DNA of 64,000 nucleotides from Pegoplata infirma (GCA_963921195.1 OY992536.1:328183038-328247037); one strand, 5' to 3'; counted from the first letter of the stretch, positions 13,901-23,879 are shown. Translations and numbers: made by a program. The notes: generated by a model not told the origin, from the letters alone.

Positions 13901-15320
13901 AATAAAAAATATTATCTTCCCCCACTAGATGTTTCGATTAGTGTATGTATTTAAATTAATTGGACAACTTACCAGCTACCATATCTAATATTCTACGCTC
14001 AGCTTCCGTATTGGGAACCACATCACGTATTGAACCAACCGAGTGACTACGTGGAATGGCCGTATTCTTGCCTGCGGATGTGCCATCAGCAGATGGCACA
14101 ACCAACTGATCAGCTGTGATAGCCACCGGAGTCAGAGATAGTAGTACGTCTAATCGAACTGGCGTCTGGTTGGCTAGATCTTCAGCTAATTCTAAACATG
14201 ACATATTATCGTTTTCGTTTACCCACCAATGGGAGCATATCTGTTCAATGGTGGCTCGCTTGCGGGGACACACCGTTAGCATTTCTCGAATCAGAGAAGA
14301 TGCACGGGATGGTTTCTTTGGTTCATAGTAGTCACCTTGGCTAATTTGTTTCACAAGTCTTTTGAAATTAGATCCATCGAATGGCATTGAACCGTAGACT
14401 AGAGTATAAAGCAGAACTCCGAGAGACCAACAGTCGACCTCGGGTCCGTGATATGGTGTGCCTTCGACAATTTCTGGCGATGCATACAGTGGTGATCCGC
14501 AAAACGTTGCCAGCAAACGCTTCTCGTCGAAAACATTCGATAGACCAAAATCTGCAATCTATATACAAACAACGAATTAGACAGAGTGCGAGAAATAAAG
14601 GGTGAATAATTCAAAAATATACCTTAGCATTACCCTGCTCGTCCAATAGGATATTTTCTAGCTTCAGATCACGATGACAAATTTTATGTTTGTGACAGTA
14701 ATAAACAGCTGTTGCTACCTGTCGAAATATTCGACGAGCCTCCTCTTCGTTCAGCACTTTACGTTCGGACAGATAATCATACAGTTCACCGCCAGCAGCA
14801 AACTCCATAACAAGAACCATTTTTTCACGATTTTCAAATACTATACATCCAAGTTTCCATGTTATTTTTATGTATAGACTAAGCAATAAACTTTATTCTT
14901 ACCTTCATAGATGTGTATAATGTTAGGATGTTGTACAGAACTCATGATTTGTACCTCTCTTCGTATCCGCACTAGATCGGCCTCAGCTTCAATTTTACAT
15001 TTCTTAATTGTTTTAATCGCCACCTCTTGTCCAGTCTCTTTATTAATACCTAACTGTACCTTACCATACGTTCCTTGACCCAATTTTTTTATTATATCGA
15101 ATCTAAAAAAGAGAAACAAAATTTTCCTTAGCAAACTAGAGTTGTTATTAGTAGGGGTAGATACGATTTACCTTTGTCTTAACTTTTTCCTGTGATTGTT
15201 CATTTTGACATCGCCAGTGTTTGCAATACCGCTCATAATGTTATCGATTTGATCCTGTGGAATACCCGATGGGTGGGCCCCATTGTTGGCCGCACCGGTG
15301 TCTTGATTTCCTATTACCAT
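4851..15320 (-). CDS. NUAK: NUAK-family serine/threonine protein kinase, 11 coding exons, 3' end not found
   Basis: AMPK-related kinase of the NUAK family, a target of LKB1 that in animals acts on actomyosin, cell adhesion and muscle proteostasis (family knowledge). The joined exons are listed in the summary and all phases agree across ten introns. The protein shows a glycine loop (G58-G63), VAIK lysine K80, alpha-C region RREVQIMSS (R97-S105), HRD at 172-174, N179, DFG at 192-194, SPE at 216-218 and a domain end at HWWV (299-302). T207 in [15 protein letters not shown] sits where LKB1 phosphorylates NUAK kinases. About 1050 low-complexity residues follow the kinase, ending in a conserved tail ([14 protein letters not shown], acidic [17 protein letters not shown]). 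The start ATG has a TAA in frame upstream in the same exon and context AAAATGG. The tail exons match what I remember of fly NUAK proteins. The final exon is missing. Orthology is confident; exact splice sites of exons 6 and 7 are less so. Confidence 0.93.
5049..5172 (-). CDS. NUAK: NUAK coding exon 10: acidic tail segment
   Basis: Encodes [20 protein letters not shown] followed by [19 protein letters not shown]. Acceptor CCAATTGCAG|A at 5174-5173, donor CAGCGA|GTAAGT at 5048. Length 124 nt, ending in phase 0. It is too short for a plain ORF search and was found from phase and splice signals. Confidence 0.85.
5173..7858 (-). other. NUAK intron 9 (2.7 kb), repeat-filled
   Basis: No exon is visible. 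It contains fragments of the calyptrate interspersed repeat (5220-5400, 5995-6035, 6537-6600), a foldback MITE at 6601-7236, and near 7430-7480 a CCGGTTTCAAACACTCCAGT / CATCATCAG motif pair that resembles the tails of Penelope-like elements (weak). Confidence 0.7.
6601..7236. mobile_element. Foldback MITE with GCATTCYATRCC ends
   Basis: Arms of about 150 bp in inverted orientation. The left arm begins GGCATTCTATGCC then AAATCGCACACTTTCGGAC; the right arm is its complement ending GGTATGGAGTGCCC. The element interrupts a calyptrate repeat, whose ATATATA sequence resumes on the right with TATATACTTTATGGGG, so the TSD is probably TA-type. A related terminus lies at 27332-27356. Confidence 0.7.
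7859..7975 (-). CDS. NUAK: NUAK coding exon 9
   Basis: Encodes [17 protein letters not shown], then [20 protein letters not shown]. Acceptor GGGCAATTTCAG|A at 7977-7976, donor CTAAG|GTATGA at 7858. Length 117 nt. The unspliced frame runs on for about 30 codons to 7756 without conserved character, so splicing is preferred. Confidence 0.82.
8045..8305 (-). CDS. NUAK: NUAK coding exon 8: conserved REFIIPI tail motif
   Basis: Encodes [18 protein letters not shown], then [20 protein letters not shown] and [14 protein letters not shown], ending RLRPTRRIG. Acceptor TTTTTTTAG|A at 8307-8306, donor TATAGG|GTGAGT at 8044. Length 261 nt; introns of 65 and 69 nt on its two sides. This is the best conserved part of the tail and confirms that the distal exons belong to the kinase gene. 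Confidence 0.88.
8371..8728 (-). CDS. NUAK: NUAK coding exon 7
   Basis: Encodes [20 protein letters not shown], then [20 protein letters not shown] and [19 protein letters not shown]. Donor AACAG|GTAAGTTT at 8370. Two acceptors six bases apart are possible (exon start 8728 or 8722), both in phase with exon 6, giving a two-residue difference. The SATLPRRK motif with its basic flank looks like a 14-3-3 or basophilic-kinase site (inference). Confidence 0.82.
8729..11407 (-). other. NUAK intron 6 (2.7 kb), repeat-rich
   Basis: No exon is recognisable. Around 9440-9690 there is a cluster of CACTCACG and CACTCACA motifs ending in CCCATCTCTA, which looks like a hAT right end (TAGAGATGGGCAC read in reverse). 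I could not find its partner end. The rest is AT-rich single-copy-looking sequence. Confidence 0.6.
11408..12061 (-). CDS. NUAK: NUAK coding exon 6: Gly, Ser and Ala repeat region
   Basis: Starts [16 protein letters not shown] and continues with a run of nine glycines, then [16 protein letters not shown], a six-alanine run and an alternating A/T stretch before [15 protein letters not shown]. Acceptor ATATTTTAG|TT at 12063-12062; the chosen donor is GGAAAT|GTAAGTT at 11407. Read through without splicing, the frame ends at a stop at 11388, so an alternative shorter C-terminus (CKFSCR) cannot be excluded. The homopolymeric runs are likely length-variable. Confidence 0.8.
12373..13650 (-). CDS. 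NUAK: NUAK coding exon 5: disordered Ser/Thr/Glu-rich region
   Basis: The largest exon (1278 nt, residues 385-811). It is rich in S, T, E and K, with a short basic segment [19 protein letters not shown], a repeated basic/phospho-like pattern ([27 protein letters not shown]), the segment [20 protein letters not shown] and a small poly-Ala run. Acceptor CCACTTACAG|CT at 13652-13651, donor AGCCAG|GTATGT at 12372. It looks like an intrinsically disordered linker with possible phosphosites and docking motifs. I recognise no folded domain. Confidence 0.88.
13973..14558 (-). CDS. NUAK: NUAK coding exon 4: activation loop and C-lobe
   Basis: Starts [19 protein letters not shown], the DFG motif and the T-loop with T207 in the LKB1-site position, then [33 protein letters not shown] and the domain end [10 protein letters not shown] post-kinase segment to residue 385 follows. 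Acceptor TATATAG|A at 14560-14559, donor GCTG|GTAAGT at 13972. Length 586 nt. All catalytic residues are present, so an active kinase is expected. Confidence 0.94.
14623..14840 (-). CDS. NUAK: NUAK coding exon 3: hinge and catalytic loop
   Basis: Encodes [20 protein letters not shown], the alpha-E helix and the catalytic loop [12 protein letters not shown], ending at GNAK. Acceptor TGTATAG|TA at 14842-14841, donor CTAAG|GTATAT at 14622. Length 218 nt; it ends exactly on codon 189. The unspliced reading runs into a stop soon after the donor. Confidence 0.92.
14903..15102 (-). CDS. NUAK: NUAK coding exon 2: kinase N-lobe
   Basis: Encodes [15 protein letters not shown] (glycine-rich loop), EVAIKTIKK (ATP-anchoring lysine K80) and [18 protein letters not shown] (helix C glutamate), ending at IYE. 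Acceptor TTTTTTAG|A at 15104-15103, donor GAAG|GTAAG at 14902. Length 200 nt. The next intron is only 62 nt. Confidence 0.93.
15172..15320 (-). CDS. NUAK: NUAK coding exon 1 (residues 1-50)
   Basis: Begins [14 protein letters not shown] and ends in the basic stretch [10 protein letters not shown] just before the kinase domain. The donor is AAAG|GTAAATCG at 15171-15170. Upstream of the ATG a TAA lies in frame, and a good acceptor (TTTTTCTTAG or the TTTCAG just after it) lies at about 15343-15350. The mRNA therefore probably has at least one non-coding 5' exon further right, which I did not locate. Exon length is 149 nt, leaving phase 2. Confidence 0.88.
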
Positions 15321-15382
15321 TTTTCTGTCGGACTTTTAAATGCTGAAACTAAGAAAAATATATAAATTTATTTGTGAAAATA

Positions 15383-17109
15383 CGCAGCCAGAAATTGCCA
15401 ACCGTTCCAAAGAAAAAGTACTGGCAAAGTAATTTATTTTTTGTATAGCAAGCTCTTTTTAGTAAAGTACTTGGTTTTACCGAATTTAGTAATTTACCAG
15501 TAATTTTTTACTAAACTAAAGACGGTTTGTTTATTTGAAATATTTTTTTTAATAATTTAAATTTTAACATTTTAAAACACATAATTATGTTGTAAAAGTG
15601 TCATTATCAAATTTAGTAAGAATACACTTTGATTCTACTTTGTGGGTACTGATTTCAATGTTATTGGCTACATTCAATTAAAATATTGACTTTCAAAAAA
15701 AATATCATCACATTTGTATTTAGACAGCTTTCTACTTAAAATTATAGTAACTTTAATTACATTTTCATTGTTGAGTAAATATACGTTATCTGTATGAATT
15801 GGTTTTATTTTAAAACCATTAATGTTTACGAAAGAAAATACAACTTTTGATTCCGAATTTCTTTTATATTCCTAGATAGTATTTGGAACATTTGTAAGAG
15901 GATGTAGCAATAAATTTGCGAATTTCTCCATATTTTGATGTTTTTGCGAGATTAGCCCATAAAACTTTGCTTTTACCATCATGTTGAAAATCGCGAAAAA
16001 CTTTTTTTTATATGCCAGCATCATTTTACGAGACAATTCAAGGGTCCGTCTTTTAGTATATTATATAATGTGATAACTTTAAAAAATTAACAAAAACTAT
16101 TATTTCAGTGTTTGCCTACAAAAATTACACCGTCCGGCAGCCAATATTAAACATGAACCGAATGATATACGTCTAAAAGTAGAGTCAAATGGAGTAAAAC
16201 TGCATTTAAAGTTTTTCATTTCGTGATCCTGTTTCCTTTTTAATGTACTTCAAAGTTTTAAAAGATAACCTTTTTTTAAAATATTTTTAAATATTTGATG
16301 GGAAATGAAATTGGAGAATCTTAGCTAATTTTTCCATTTTTTTATTTGTCCATATCAGCAAAAAGGATGTAAAAAATGTCCCTTCAAATATTATCAAAAT
16401 ATTTTGTTAAAAATTTTTAATGATATTTTAGGAAAAAATATGAAGGGACATTACCGCAATTTTTCCTGATATCTAATATATTTAAAAAATATTTTATAAA
16501 AATTTAATCCTCTACAACTTAGAAGTCCTTTTAAAAGGAAACCGGATCACGAAATGAAAAACTGTAAATGCAGTTTTACTTCGTTTAGTCGTAGTTTTTG
16601 TTAAGATAACTTTTGCAAATGAAAACTTTTTTGGACAAATTTTTGGTCAGTTAATTGCTTAAGGTTCCCCCATTATATACTTAAAAATGGACCCTCATCA
16701 TTAAAATGATTCTGCTATATTAAAACAAATTGCGGTCCATATCATATAGATGTTTTTTGCTTATTTTCTAAAAAAGTGGTCACTTTTGTCATGCTGTGTT
16801 AATATATAATTTATTTAAAATAATAAATTAAAAAAAAGACTTCTAATGTACAAATTATTAAATAAAAAAATAATACATTTTTAATTTTGTAATGGATTAT
16901 TTTAGTTAAAAAGCTATTAAAAAATCTCCGATAATACTTTTCAAAGTACAGGGAAAGCGCTTTTAAAAGTACTTTGCCACTACTAAATGGTGTTATCATT
17001 TAGCATCTTAGCAAGTACTAAAACCCAAACAAAAGGTACTTTGCCAGTATTAATACCATCCTATTAGGTACTTTGCCAGATCTGGCCCGTATGTATTTTT
17101 CTGCCTGGG
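15383..17109. mobile_element. CACTA-like DNA transposon, internally deleted copy
   Basis: Ends CGCAGCCAGAAATTGCC and (complement) CCCAGGCAGAAAAATAC, with TA on both sides (15381-15382 and 17110-17111). Its left 500 bp and right 150 bp match the larger copy at 59026-63285, including TGATTCTACTTTG near 15630 and CTTTGCCAGATCTGGCCCG near 17080, but the transposase region is missing. The uninterrupted GAGTAAATATACGTTATC near 15775 is the empty site for the hAT insertion in the larger copy. A smaller foldback element (16194-16579) sits inside. It lies just upstream of the first NUAK coding exon. Confidence 0.78.
16194..16579. mobile_element. Foldback MITE nested in the deleted CACTA-like copy
   Basis: Inverted arms begin GTAAAACTGCATTTA and share TTTTTCATTTCGTGATCC then TTTCCTTTT. 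A second, inner inverted pair involves ATGTCCCTTCAAATAT. No coding capacity. Confidence 0.65.
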
Positions 17110-17473
17110 TAGTTAATGCTCACAGATATATTTTAAACTTGAAAAAAATCTGTTAAACATATTTTTTTGAAAAGTTTCTTTCGCGAAGAAACGAAAATAA
17201 AATAAACGTTTTTTTGCTGTACAGAAAATTTGGCATAACACTGATCGTCTCAACATTGGACCGATTACTTATTTACTCGTATTATAGCAAGGACATTGTC
17301 TTATTTTTTTTGTAATCTATCTTGTGGCAGGTAAATATCGGGTAACCCAGTTGGCAAAATAAAATCACCGCTGACATACTGTTGACTCTCCCTTTATAAA
17401 ATTGGTGACATCCCAGTAAAAACTTGGTAATAAGTTCCCATTACCGCCTGCATTCTACGTAATGAGGACTCGT

Positions 17474-17590
17474 TACCTGGTCGATTACTTCTGGTTAACA
17501 AATAATGAGTTACCGATAACCTCATACAAAACCGGTTACTTCTTATTAACAAAGAATGAGTTACCGATAACCTCATACAGAACCGGTTAC
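17474..17590. repeat. 51-bp tandem duplication
   Basis: The unit starts CCGGTTACTTCTTATTAACA and contains GAGTTACCGATAACCTCAT. Two near-identical units lie head to tail. As 51 is a multiple of three, the antisense frame shows a 17-residue repeat, but there is no sign that it is coding. Confidence 0.65.
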
Positions 17591-17699
17591 TGGTAAATAT
17601 TTTTTTTTTATTGAAATTAAAAAAATGCTAAAGAAAATTTAGAAAGAACTTGCACATTTAGCTTAAACAAGATTAACATTTCTCTACTCTGCACACAGG

Positions 17700-18230
17700 G
17701 CCAGCATGATCCAAATCCGGCCAAAAGTCTTTATCGTTGTTGGAACCGTCTGAAAATGTGCTTCTAGAGGAATTCGAGGTCGCTGATTTCAAAATTTAGC
17801 TAAAAACCAAAAAAAAATCAAAATGGCGGATCCAATATGGCGGACAAGTTTTTTTTTAAATTGTCTGATTAACCTCAAATTTTGTTTTATGCGGGTCTTG
17901 GAGTTACTGAATAAGAATTGTTACTCCGAATTTTGAAAAACAAAATGGCGGACTAAATCTGCTTCTTAAAGTTTAAAGAATGATCCAACTCCGGCCAAAA
18001 AGTCTTTATCGTAGTTGGATCCGGCTGAAAGTGTGCTTCTAGAGTATTTCGGGGTCGCTGATTTCAAAATTTTAATAAAAGCTAAAAAAATCAAAATGGC
18101 GCATCAAATATGGCGGACAAATTTTTTTAATAATTGTCCGATTTAACTCAAATTTTGTTTTAAGGGGGTCTTGGAGTTACTGAATCAGAGTTACTGGCGC
18201 GAATTTTGAAAAACAAAATGAGTTATATTT
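17700..18230. repeat. Tandem duplication of about 280 bp
   Basis: Two diverged units. Each starts CATGATCCAAATCCGGCC or its near match, continues AAAGTCTTTATCGT, GTGCTTCTAGAG, GTCGCTGATTTCAAAATTT, ATGGCGGA and GGGTCTTGGAGTTACTGAAT. A further ACTTTTGGCCGGA fragment follows near 18668. No gene recognised. Confidence 0.65.
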
Positions 18231-18804
18231 GTCCATGTTATTTTCGTTACAAAGGCTTATATATAAGGTTAAACCACGCAAACAAAAAGTTAAACATAAG
18301 CAATAGAAGTTTGGAAAAAAAAATAAAAAAAGTATCTCAACTTTTAGGGTCGAACCAGAATCAAATGCGTAGCGCAAGACGTAAAAAAAAAAAAAAAAAC
18401 AAACACATCAAATTTGAAATTATTACGTCCGTTTGATTTAGGTAACTCACATTTAAATATTAGAAACGAAAAATTATTGGGCGTTACGCCTTACGCGACG
18501 TAATTTGATTCAGGTTGGACGCTTAAACAAATTTTACCAACATTTTTAACTTTGAAGACCTGTCAAAGGAAAGGGTGTAATTGGATCATAAAGATAAGTT
18601 CAGAAAACCTGCTTCTATATATGCCCAACAAACTGGTAAACATTTTTTTGAGAATTTACAAATAAGGACTTTTGGCCGGAAATCGATCTGTCTGGCCCTC
18701 TGTGCTCTGTAGAGAAATGCTTAATTCAGGAATTCTGATTTAACTTGGGAACAGGCAAGTTAAAGTTTAGAAAACCAAAATGATATTTAAAAACCTGGAT
18801 CTAG

Positions 18805-19532
18805 TAGGGTTATATAGTCGCAACAAAAAGTCGACTTTTCGACTTTATTCAATTTCTAAAAAGTCGATTTTTCGAGTTTTCGACCTTTTTCAAATTTTAA
18901 AAAGTCGACTTTTCGACCGTTCGTCTTTTTAAAAAGTCGACTTTTTTCGACTTTTTGACTTTTTTCGACTTTTTTCGACTTTCTTCGACTTTTTAACTTT
19001 TTTCGACCTTTTCCAACTTTAAAAAAGTCGATTTTTTTGTAAATAAAAGTTTAGTTTTGACTTGTTGTAAGCATTTAGGTGCTATTTTTTGTTGTATTTT
19101 ATTTATTAAAAAAGTCGAAGAAATCGAAAATGTGGAAAAGGTTGAAAAAATCGAAAGCAAAAGAGTCGACTTTCGATTTATAGAACCCTATCACTGTTTA
19201 CAATAATCAAAAATATTTGTAAATATTGCACTTAACACTTTCTAACTCATGAATTTGGCATTGACATTTTTGCTTCACATACAAAATACATGGAAATACC
19301 AATAGCTTCAGTTGTTATTAAACTCGGCTCTCATTTGAAATTTTTTTTAGAAGAAAATTATTTTCATCTGGCAAAAGTAAAAAAAAAAATATAAAAAAGT
19401 TGAAAAAAAGTCGAAAAAAGTCGAAAGCAAAAGTCGACTTTTCGACTTTTTAAGAACAAAAAAGTCGATTTCGACTTTTCGACTTTTTCATACAAAAAGT
19501 CGAATAATCGACTTTTCGACTATAGAACCCTA
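18805..19532. mobile_element. hAT-type non-autonomous element with TCGACTTTTCGAC repeats
   Basis: Ends TAGGGTTATATAGTCG and (complement) TAGGGTTCTATAGTCG. Flanks GGATCTAG and GGATCTAA agree at seven of eight positions, as expected of an 8-bp hAT duplication. Many subterminal copies of AAGTCGACTTTT occur in both orientations. No transposase. A related, more decayed copy is at about 36116-36753. Confidence 0.7.
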
Positions 19533-20157
19533 GGATCTAACTGACACTTGATAGTGATTTATGAGCCTTAATAAGACAGTATTCCCCTTAAAAACTTACT
19601 CACTTCTATATAGACTAAAACTTAAGATGGTGTTTAATGCGGTTTCCATGGGCTGAGCAGCAGTCGCTGTATATTTGTTATTGGTCCTGCCCTAAGCAGC
19701 CATGTTCCTTGCTACGATGTTCCAAGATATATATTCGGTCCTTTTTTGTGATTTTTTGTGATATGTTTTTTAGTTTTGTTTTAATAAAAAGTACTTTTAT
19801 GGTTAAGTTCCAGTAGTTCTTCGAATTCCGATTTTCCATCCCTGATACGCACACAAGGAACGAAATTGCTAAAAATATTTATTTGCTTCTCAATGAAAAC
19901 TGTCCTGCAGAAAGTTTTCTATCACGTCACTGGTGAAAACAGGAGAGATATGAAAAGAACCTCTAAAGACAAAATTTATTCTTCGAATCTGCGGCCGAAC
20001 GTTGTTGTTTAAATCCCTTTTTTATTTTTTTTTAACTCTGATGACTCATTAAACCAAAGTTTAATGGAAGAAACTTTAAAACACAAAATCAGGTTAAAGC
20101 AAACCTATCAACGGAAAATAAAGACACTTAAGGTCTCAATAATTCGAATAAAAGAAT

Positions 20158-20283
20158 GGATGTTGTTGAACATACAGTGTACTTAGGTCTTAACGATGTT
20201 GAAACAAATATCCCAACAGATGATGAGGATGAACTGCTAAATTCTCCACCTAAACCAGCCGATGCACAGTACACTCAAAACAT
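20158..20283 (+). pseudogene. Coding-like 38-residue segment cut by a MITE
   Basis: From the ATG at 20158 the frame reads MDVVEHTVYLGLNDVETNI, then PTDDEDELLNSPPKPADAQ, with codon use unlike the surrounding AT-rich DNA. At 20270-20271 a CACTC-end MITE begins, adding a few codons and a stop. Without the MITE the sequence would read CAG TAG GTA. It may be an exon fragment or a remnant of a retroelement ORF; family not recognised. Confidence 0.3.
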
Positions 20284-20664
20284 GTAGTAAAAATAAAATA
20301 ATCAATATTTAAATTTTTTTCCAAAAATTTTTCAGAAAAAAAATTGAAGACCTAATTTTTTCCAAGTTTGTTTTTTTTTTTAAGTTGTGAAAAATAACAA
20401 AAAAGAAAATTTGTTTTTATTTTTTGGAAAAAAACTGAAAATTTTTCAGAGATGAAAACAAATAAAATTAACTATTTTAAATAACTGTTACTACATTACA
20501 GTACTTTTTTGTTAGTTATTCAAAAAAACGACTTAAAATAACTAACAGAAATAGTTGTGTGATATTTTTCATAGAAAAACAACTGACTTTGTAGTTGAAA
20601 ACAACTAACTACTGTAAAATATACAAACAACTAACATGTAGTAACTTACATAATTTTCTGAGTG
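20272..20664. mobile_element. CACTC-end MITE, copy 1 (short)
   Basis: Ends CACTCAAAACATGTAG and (complement) CACTCAGAAAATTATG, with TA on both sides. It shares its right 130 bp (ACAACTAACATGTAGTAAC) with copies 2 and 3, but its left part is deleted. Confidence 0.72.
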
Positions 20665-20763
20665 TAGGTAATTTAGCCCGAAATCTTGGCCAAAAATTTT
20701 TCGCACTAAACATAATAAAGTTTTTGTTATTGACGTTCGATTAAGAAAATATTACAGCAAATA

Positions 20764-21695
20764 CACTCAAAAAATTATGTTAGTAAAATCAACTGAAAAT
20801 GTCAGTTAAAATAACTACTTTGTAAGTTGTTTTGGGGTCAACTACTTTTTCAGTTAAATCAACTAACAATGTTAGTTATTTTAACTGACAAAAACCAACT
20901 GACTTATGTAGTAAAAACTACTTACGTTTGTAGTCAAAACAACTAAAATGTAGTAAAAATAAAATATTCAATAAATATTTTTTTTTTTCAAAAAATTTTT
21001 CAGAAAAAAAATTTGAAGACCAAATTTTTCAAAGTTTTTTTTTTTTTTAAAAAAAAAGTTTTGAAAAATAAAAAAAACGAAAATTAATTTTTTGGAAAAA
21101 CACCGAAAATTTTTCATAGATAAAAAAAAATTAACTACTTTAAATAACTGTTACTACATCACAATACTTTTTTGTTAGTTATTCAAAAAAACTACCCGAG
21201 TAAAAATTTTCTGGTCTAATCATATATAATTTGATACAATCTTACATGAGTTAATATGCTTCCGTATAAATTTATATAAAATTTTATCTATCACTTTGAT
21301 ACGGTTGATCCACTTTATATGGTTAGATATTGCTACATATATGATTAGATTCGTATTTTGGTTTTGCTCATCAAATTGTATAAAAATTGATATTATAAGA
21401 TCAATTTGATCTAATTAGATTTGACCAAATTCAGGATCAAATTGTATAAATTTTTATATTTTTTGATCTAAAGTAATACAATTAGATATTATTTGATACA
21501 ACCATTTTACGGATCAAATTAGATCTATTTAGTAAAATTAGCATAATATTTTTACTAGGGTACTTAAAATAACTAACAGAAGTAGTTGTTTGATATTTTT
21601 CATACAAAAACAACTGATTTTGTAGTTGAAAACAACTAACTACTGTAAAATATACAAACAACTAACATGTAGTAACTTACACCATTTTCTGCGTG
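20764..21695. mobile_element. CACTC-end MITE, copy 2
   Basis: Starts CACTCAAAAAATTATGTTAG and ends CCATTTTCTGCGTG, flanked by TA on both sides. The left arm is almost identical to copy 3 (ACTACTTTTTCAGTTAAATC). It contains the separate TA-flanked insertion at 21195-21560. The 2-bp target duplication and CACT ends suggest a CACTA-type origin (inference). Confidence 0.72.
21195..21560. mobile_element. TA-flanked MITE nested in CACTC copy 2
   Basis: Ends CCCGAGTAAAAATTTT and (complement) CCCTAGTAAAAATATT. TA on both sides (21193-21194 and 21561-21562). Copies 1 and 3 have an uninterrupted site (GACTTAAAATAAC, CTACTTAAAATAAC), which confirms the insertion. The interior is rich in GATCAAATTG-like motifs. 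Confidence 0.75.
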
Positions 21696-21942
21696 TAACT
21701 GCATATTCGTTTTTTGTACAAACCAAAAATACGCTAATTTACGGGCAGTCAAATTTTGCATTTTCAAGCAAAGTGCTCAGTGCAGCATAAAAGTGTAATT
21801 TTGATATAAATTCAAACGACTTTTATCAGTTATTAAACAAAAAGAAGGAAATCGTACATAATATTGAGAAGAGATGGGACAGTAAGTAATAAAAAAAATC
21901 AAAATATTTTGGTGGACGTTATTGCTTTAGTTACAAAACGTG

Positions 21943-22656
21943 CACTCAAAAAATTATGTTAGTAAAATCAACTGAAAATGTCAGTTAAAATAACTACTTT
22001 GTAAGTTATTTTGGGGTCAACTACTTTTTCAGTTAAATCAACTAACAATGTTAGTTATTTTAACTGACAAAAAACAACTGACTTATGTAGTAAAAACTAC
22101 TTACATTTGTAGTCAAAACAACTAAAATGTAGTAAAACTAAAGGAATTAATGGCCTCTGTTCTGTCTTTCACAACTTTTCAATTCACATGAAAATTTCCG
22201 AATCACATGAAATCAAGTTTAGTGTTTTGTTGATCACGTTTTCATTTGAAGTTGAAATCGAATAATTTCAATTTAAAAAATTATAAGAAAAAAAATGCAT
22301 TCGTTTTACTTTTACCAAATTTTAATTATGTGAAACAAAGCGAAAAAGAAATTCGGATGTGAAATCTAGAACACCACAAAAATTCGGAAATTTTAATTTT
22401 CACATTTTTTATGTAAATTACTTTTTTTGGAACAGCGGCCAATATAAAAAAAATAAAATTACCTACTTTAAATAACTGTTACTACATCACAGTACTTTTT
22501 TGTTAGTTGTTAAAAAAAAACTACTTAAAATAACTAACAGAAATATTTGTTTGATATTTTTCATACAAAAACAACTGACTTTGTAGTTGAAAACAACTAA
22601 CTACTGTAAAATATACAAATAACTCATATGTAGTAACTTACATAATTTTCTGAGTG
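21943..22656. mobile_element. CACTC-end MITE, copy 3
   Basis: Starts CACTCAAAAAATTATGTTAG and ends AATTTTCTGAGTG, flanked by TG on both sides, so the target duplication is 2 bp but not always TA. At about 22139-22445 it carries an insert absent from copies 1 and 2, bounded by GGCCTCTGTTC and GAACAGCGGCC in inverted orientation. Confidence 0.7.
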
Positions 22657-23014
22657 TGTAATTCTAACTTAACCTCAAATAAATGACTTTTTTCCATAAA
22701 TATAAACTTCGAATAAGTTCTTAATTATTTTGGCCGTGGAATGCCGTTTTCGGTTTTTGGGATATATCATTTTCTTTCAGACAGCCTCAGCCTGCAAAAT
22801 GTTGAACTTTATAATGTTTGGATTGGGGAAAAGAACAAAAAGAAAAAAACCTGATGACGTTTATAATTTTATTGGCAGTAAAATTGATTCAAATAATGTT
22901 TTAAAACAAGATTTAGCTTCCTTGAAGAAAATAGTACGAACTTTTTTTTAAATTTATATCAAAGACCAAATATAACAGTTATATGTATCTTTTTGTTTTA
23001 AAAAAATCATTAGT

Positions 23015-23465
23015 GTTTGACCGAACCGTTCGGGTTCGGTTACGGAGTTCGGTAAAAAGTGGCGTTCGGCCACTGTTCGGTGTTCGGCCGAACTTTACCG
23101 AACACCGAACTCTTGTTTGTATTCCTTTTTATCGTCTTAAAACTAAGCCATACTAACAGTGCAACTACTTTACACCTTAAATTAGACTATTGCTAAAAAG
23201 AAATATATTTTTTTTTTTCCAAAAAAATCAACTTGAGCCATATTTTTCACTTTTTTTAAGTATACAATAGTACAAAATATTTATTTTTTACTATAAATTA
23301 GAACAACTAAAAAAAAAACACTTTTTAAGTTGTTTTTTTTTTATAACTATATGCAAAAACAATTTTTTTTTAAATAAAAAAAAAAGTTCGGTTACGGGTT
23401 CGGGTTCGGCCGAACTTTGCAAAATTGACCGAAGTTCGGGTTCGGGTACGGGTTCGGTCTTTCAT
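23015..23465. mobile_element. hAT-like MITE with TTCGGTTCGG repeats, ends unresolved
   Basis: GTGTTTGACCGAACCGTTCG on the left and GGGTACGGGTTCGGTC on the right enclose dense CCGAAC/GTTCGG motifs. The left end resembles the better bounded MITE at 53112-53496. I found no clean target duplication. Confidence 0.5.
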
Positions 23466-23879
23466 ATATGAATTTGCAATAACTTTTATTTTTTGATTTT
23501 TATCATAAAAGTATAAAATAACAGTTATTAAAAAATTTTTGTTCAATAAAATAACTTTTATTTTATATTTATTGGGGTAAATAACTGTTATAACAGTTAT
23601 TTTTTAAAAAATCAATCAAAGTTTGTATCTTTAAATCAATGTTTGAAGAATTAGCTATCAATAGGATTCTTTTGCATGCGTTTATTTTAGTTTTGCTTTA
23701 ATAATTCAAGTTTTTAAGCCTCAAAGAGTTTTTAATAACAGTTATAAAAAATAAAAGTTTTTTATTTCGGTTATTTTGAACAGATATTTATATAAATTAT
23801 TTGAAACTGTTATTTTTTAATTTTTATTTAAAAAAATATTTTTAAACAGTTTAATTTGATTTTCTTCGATAAATCTCAT

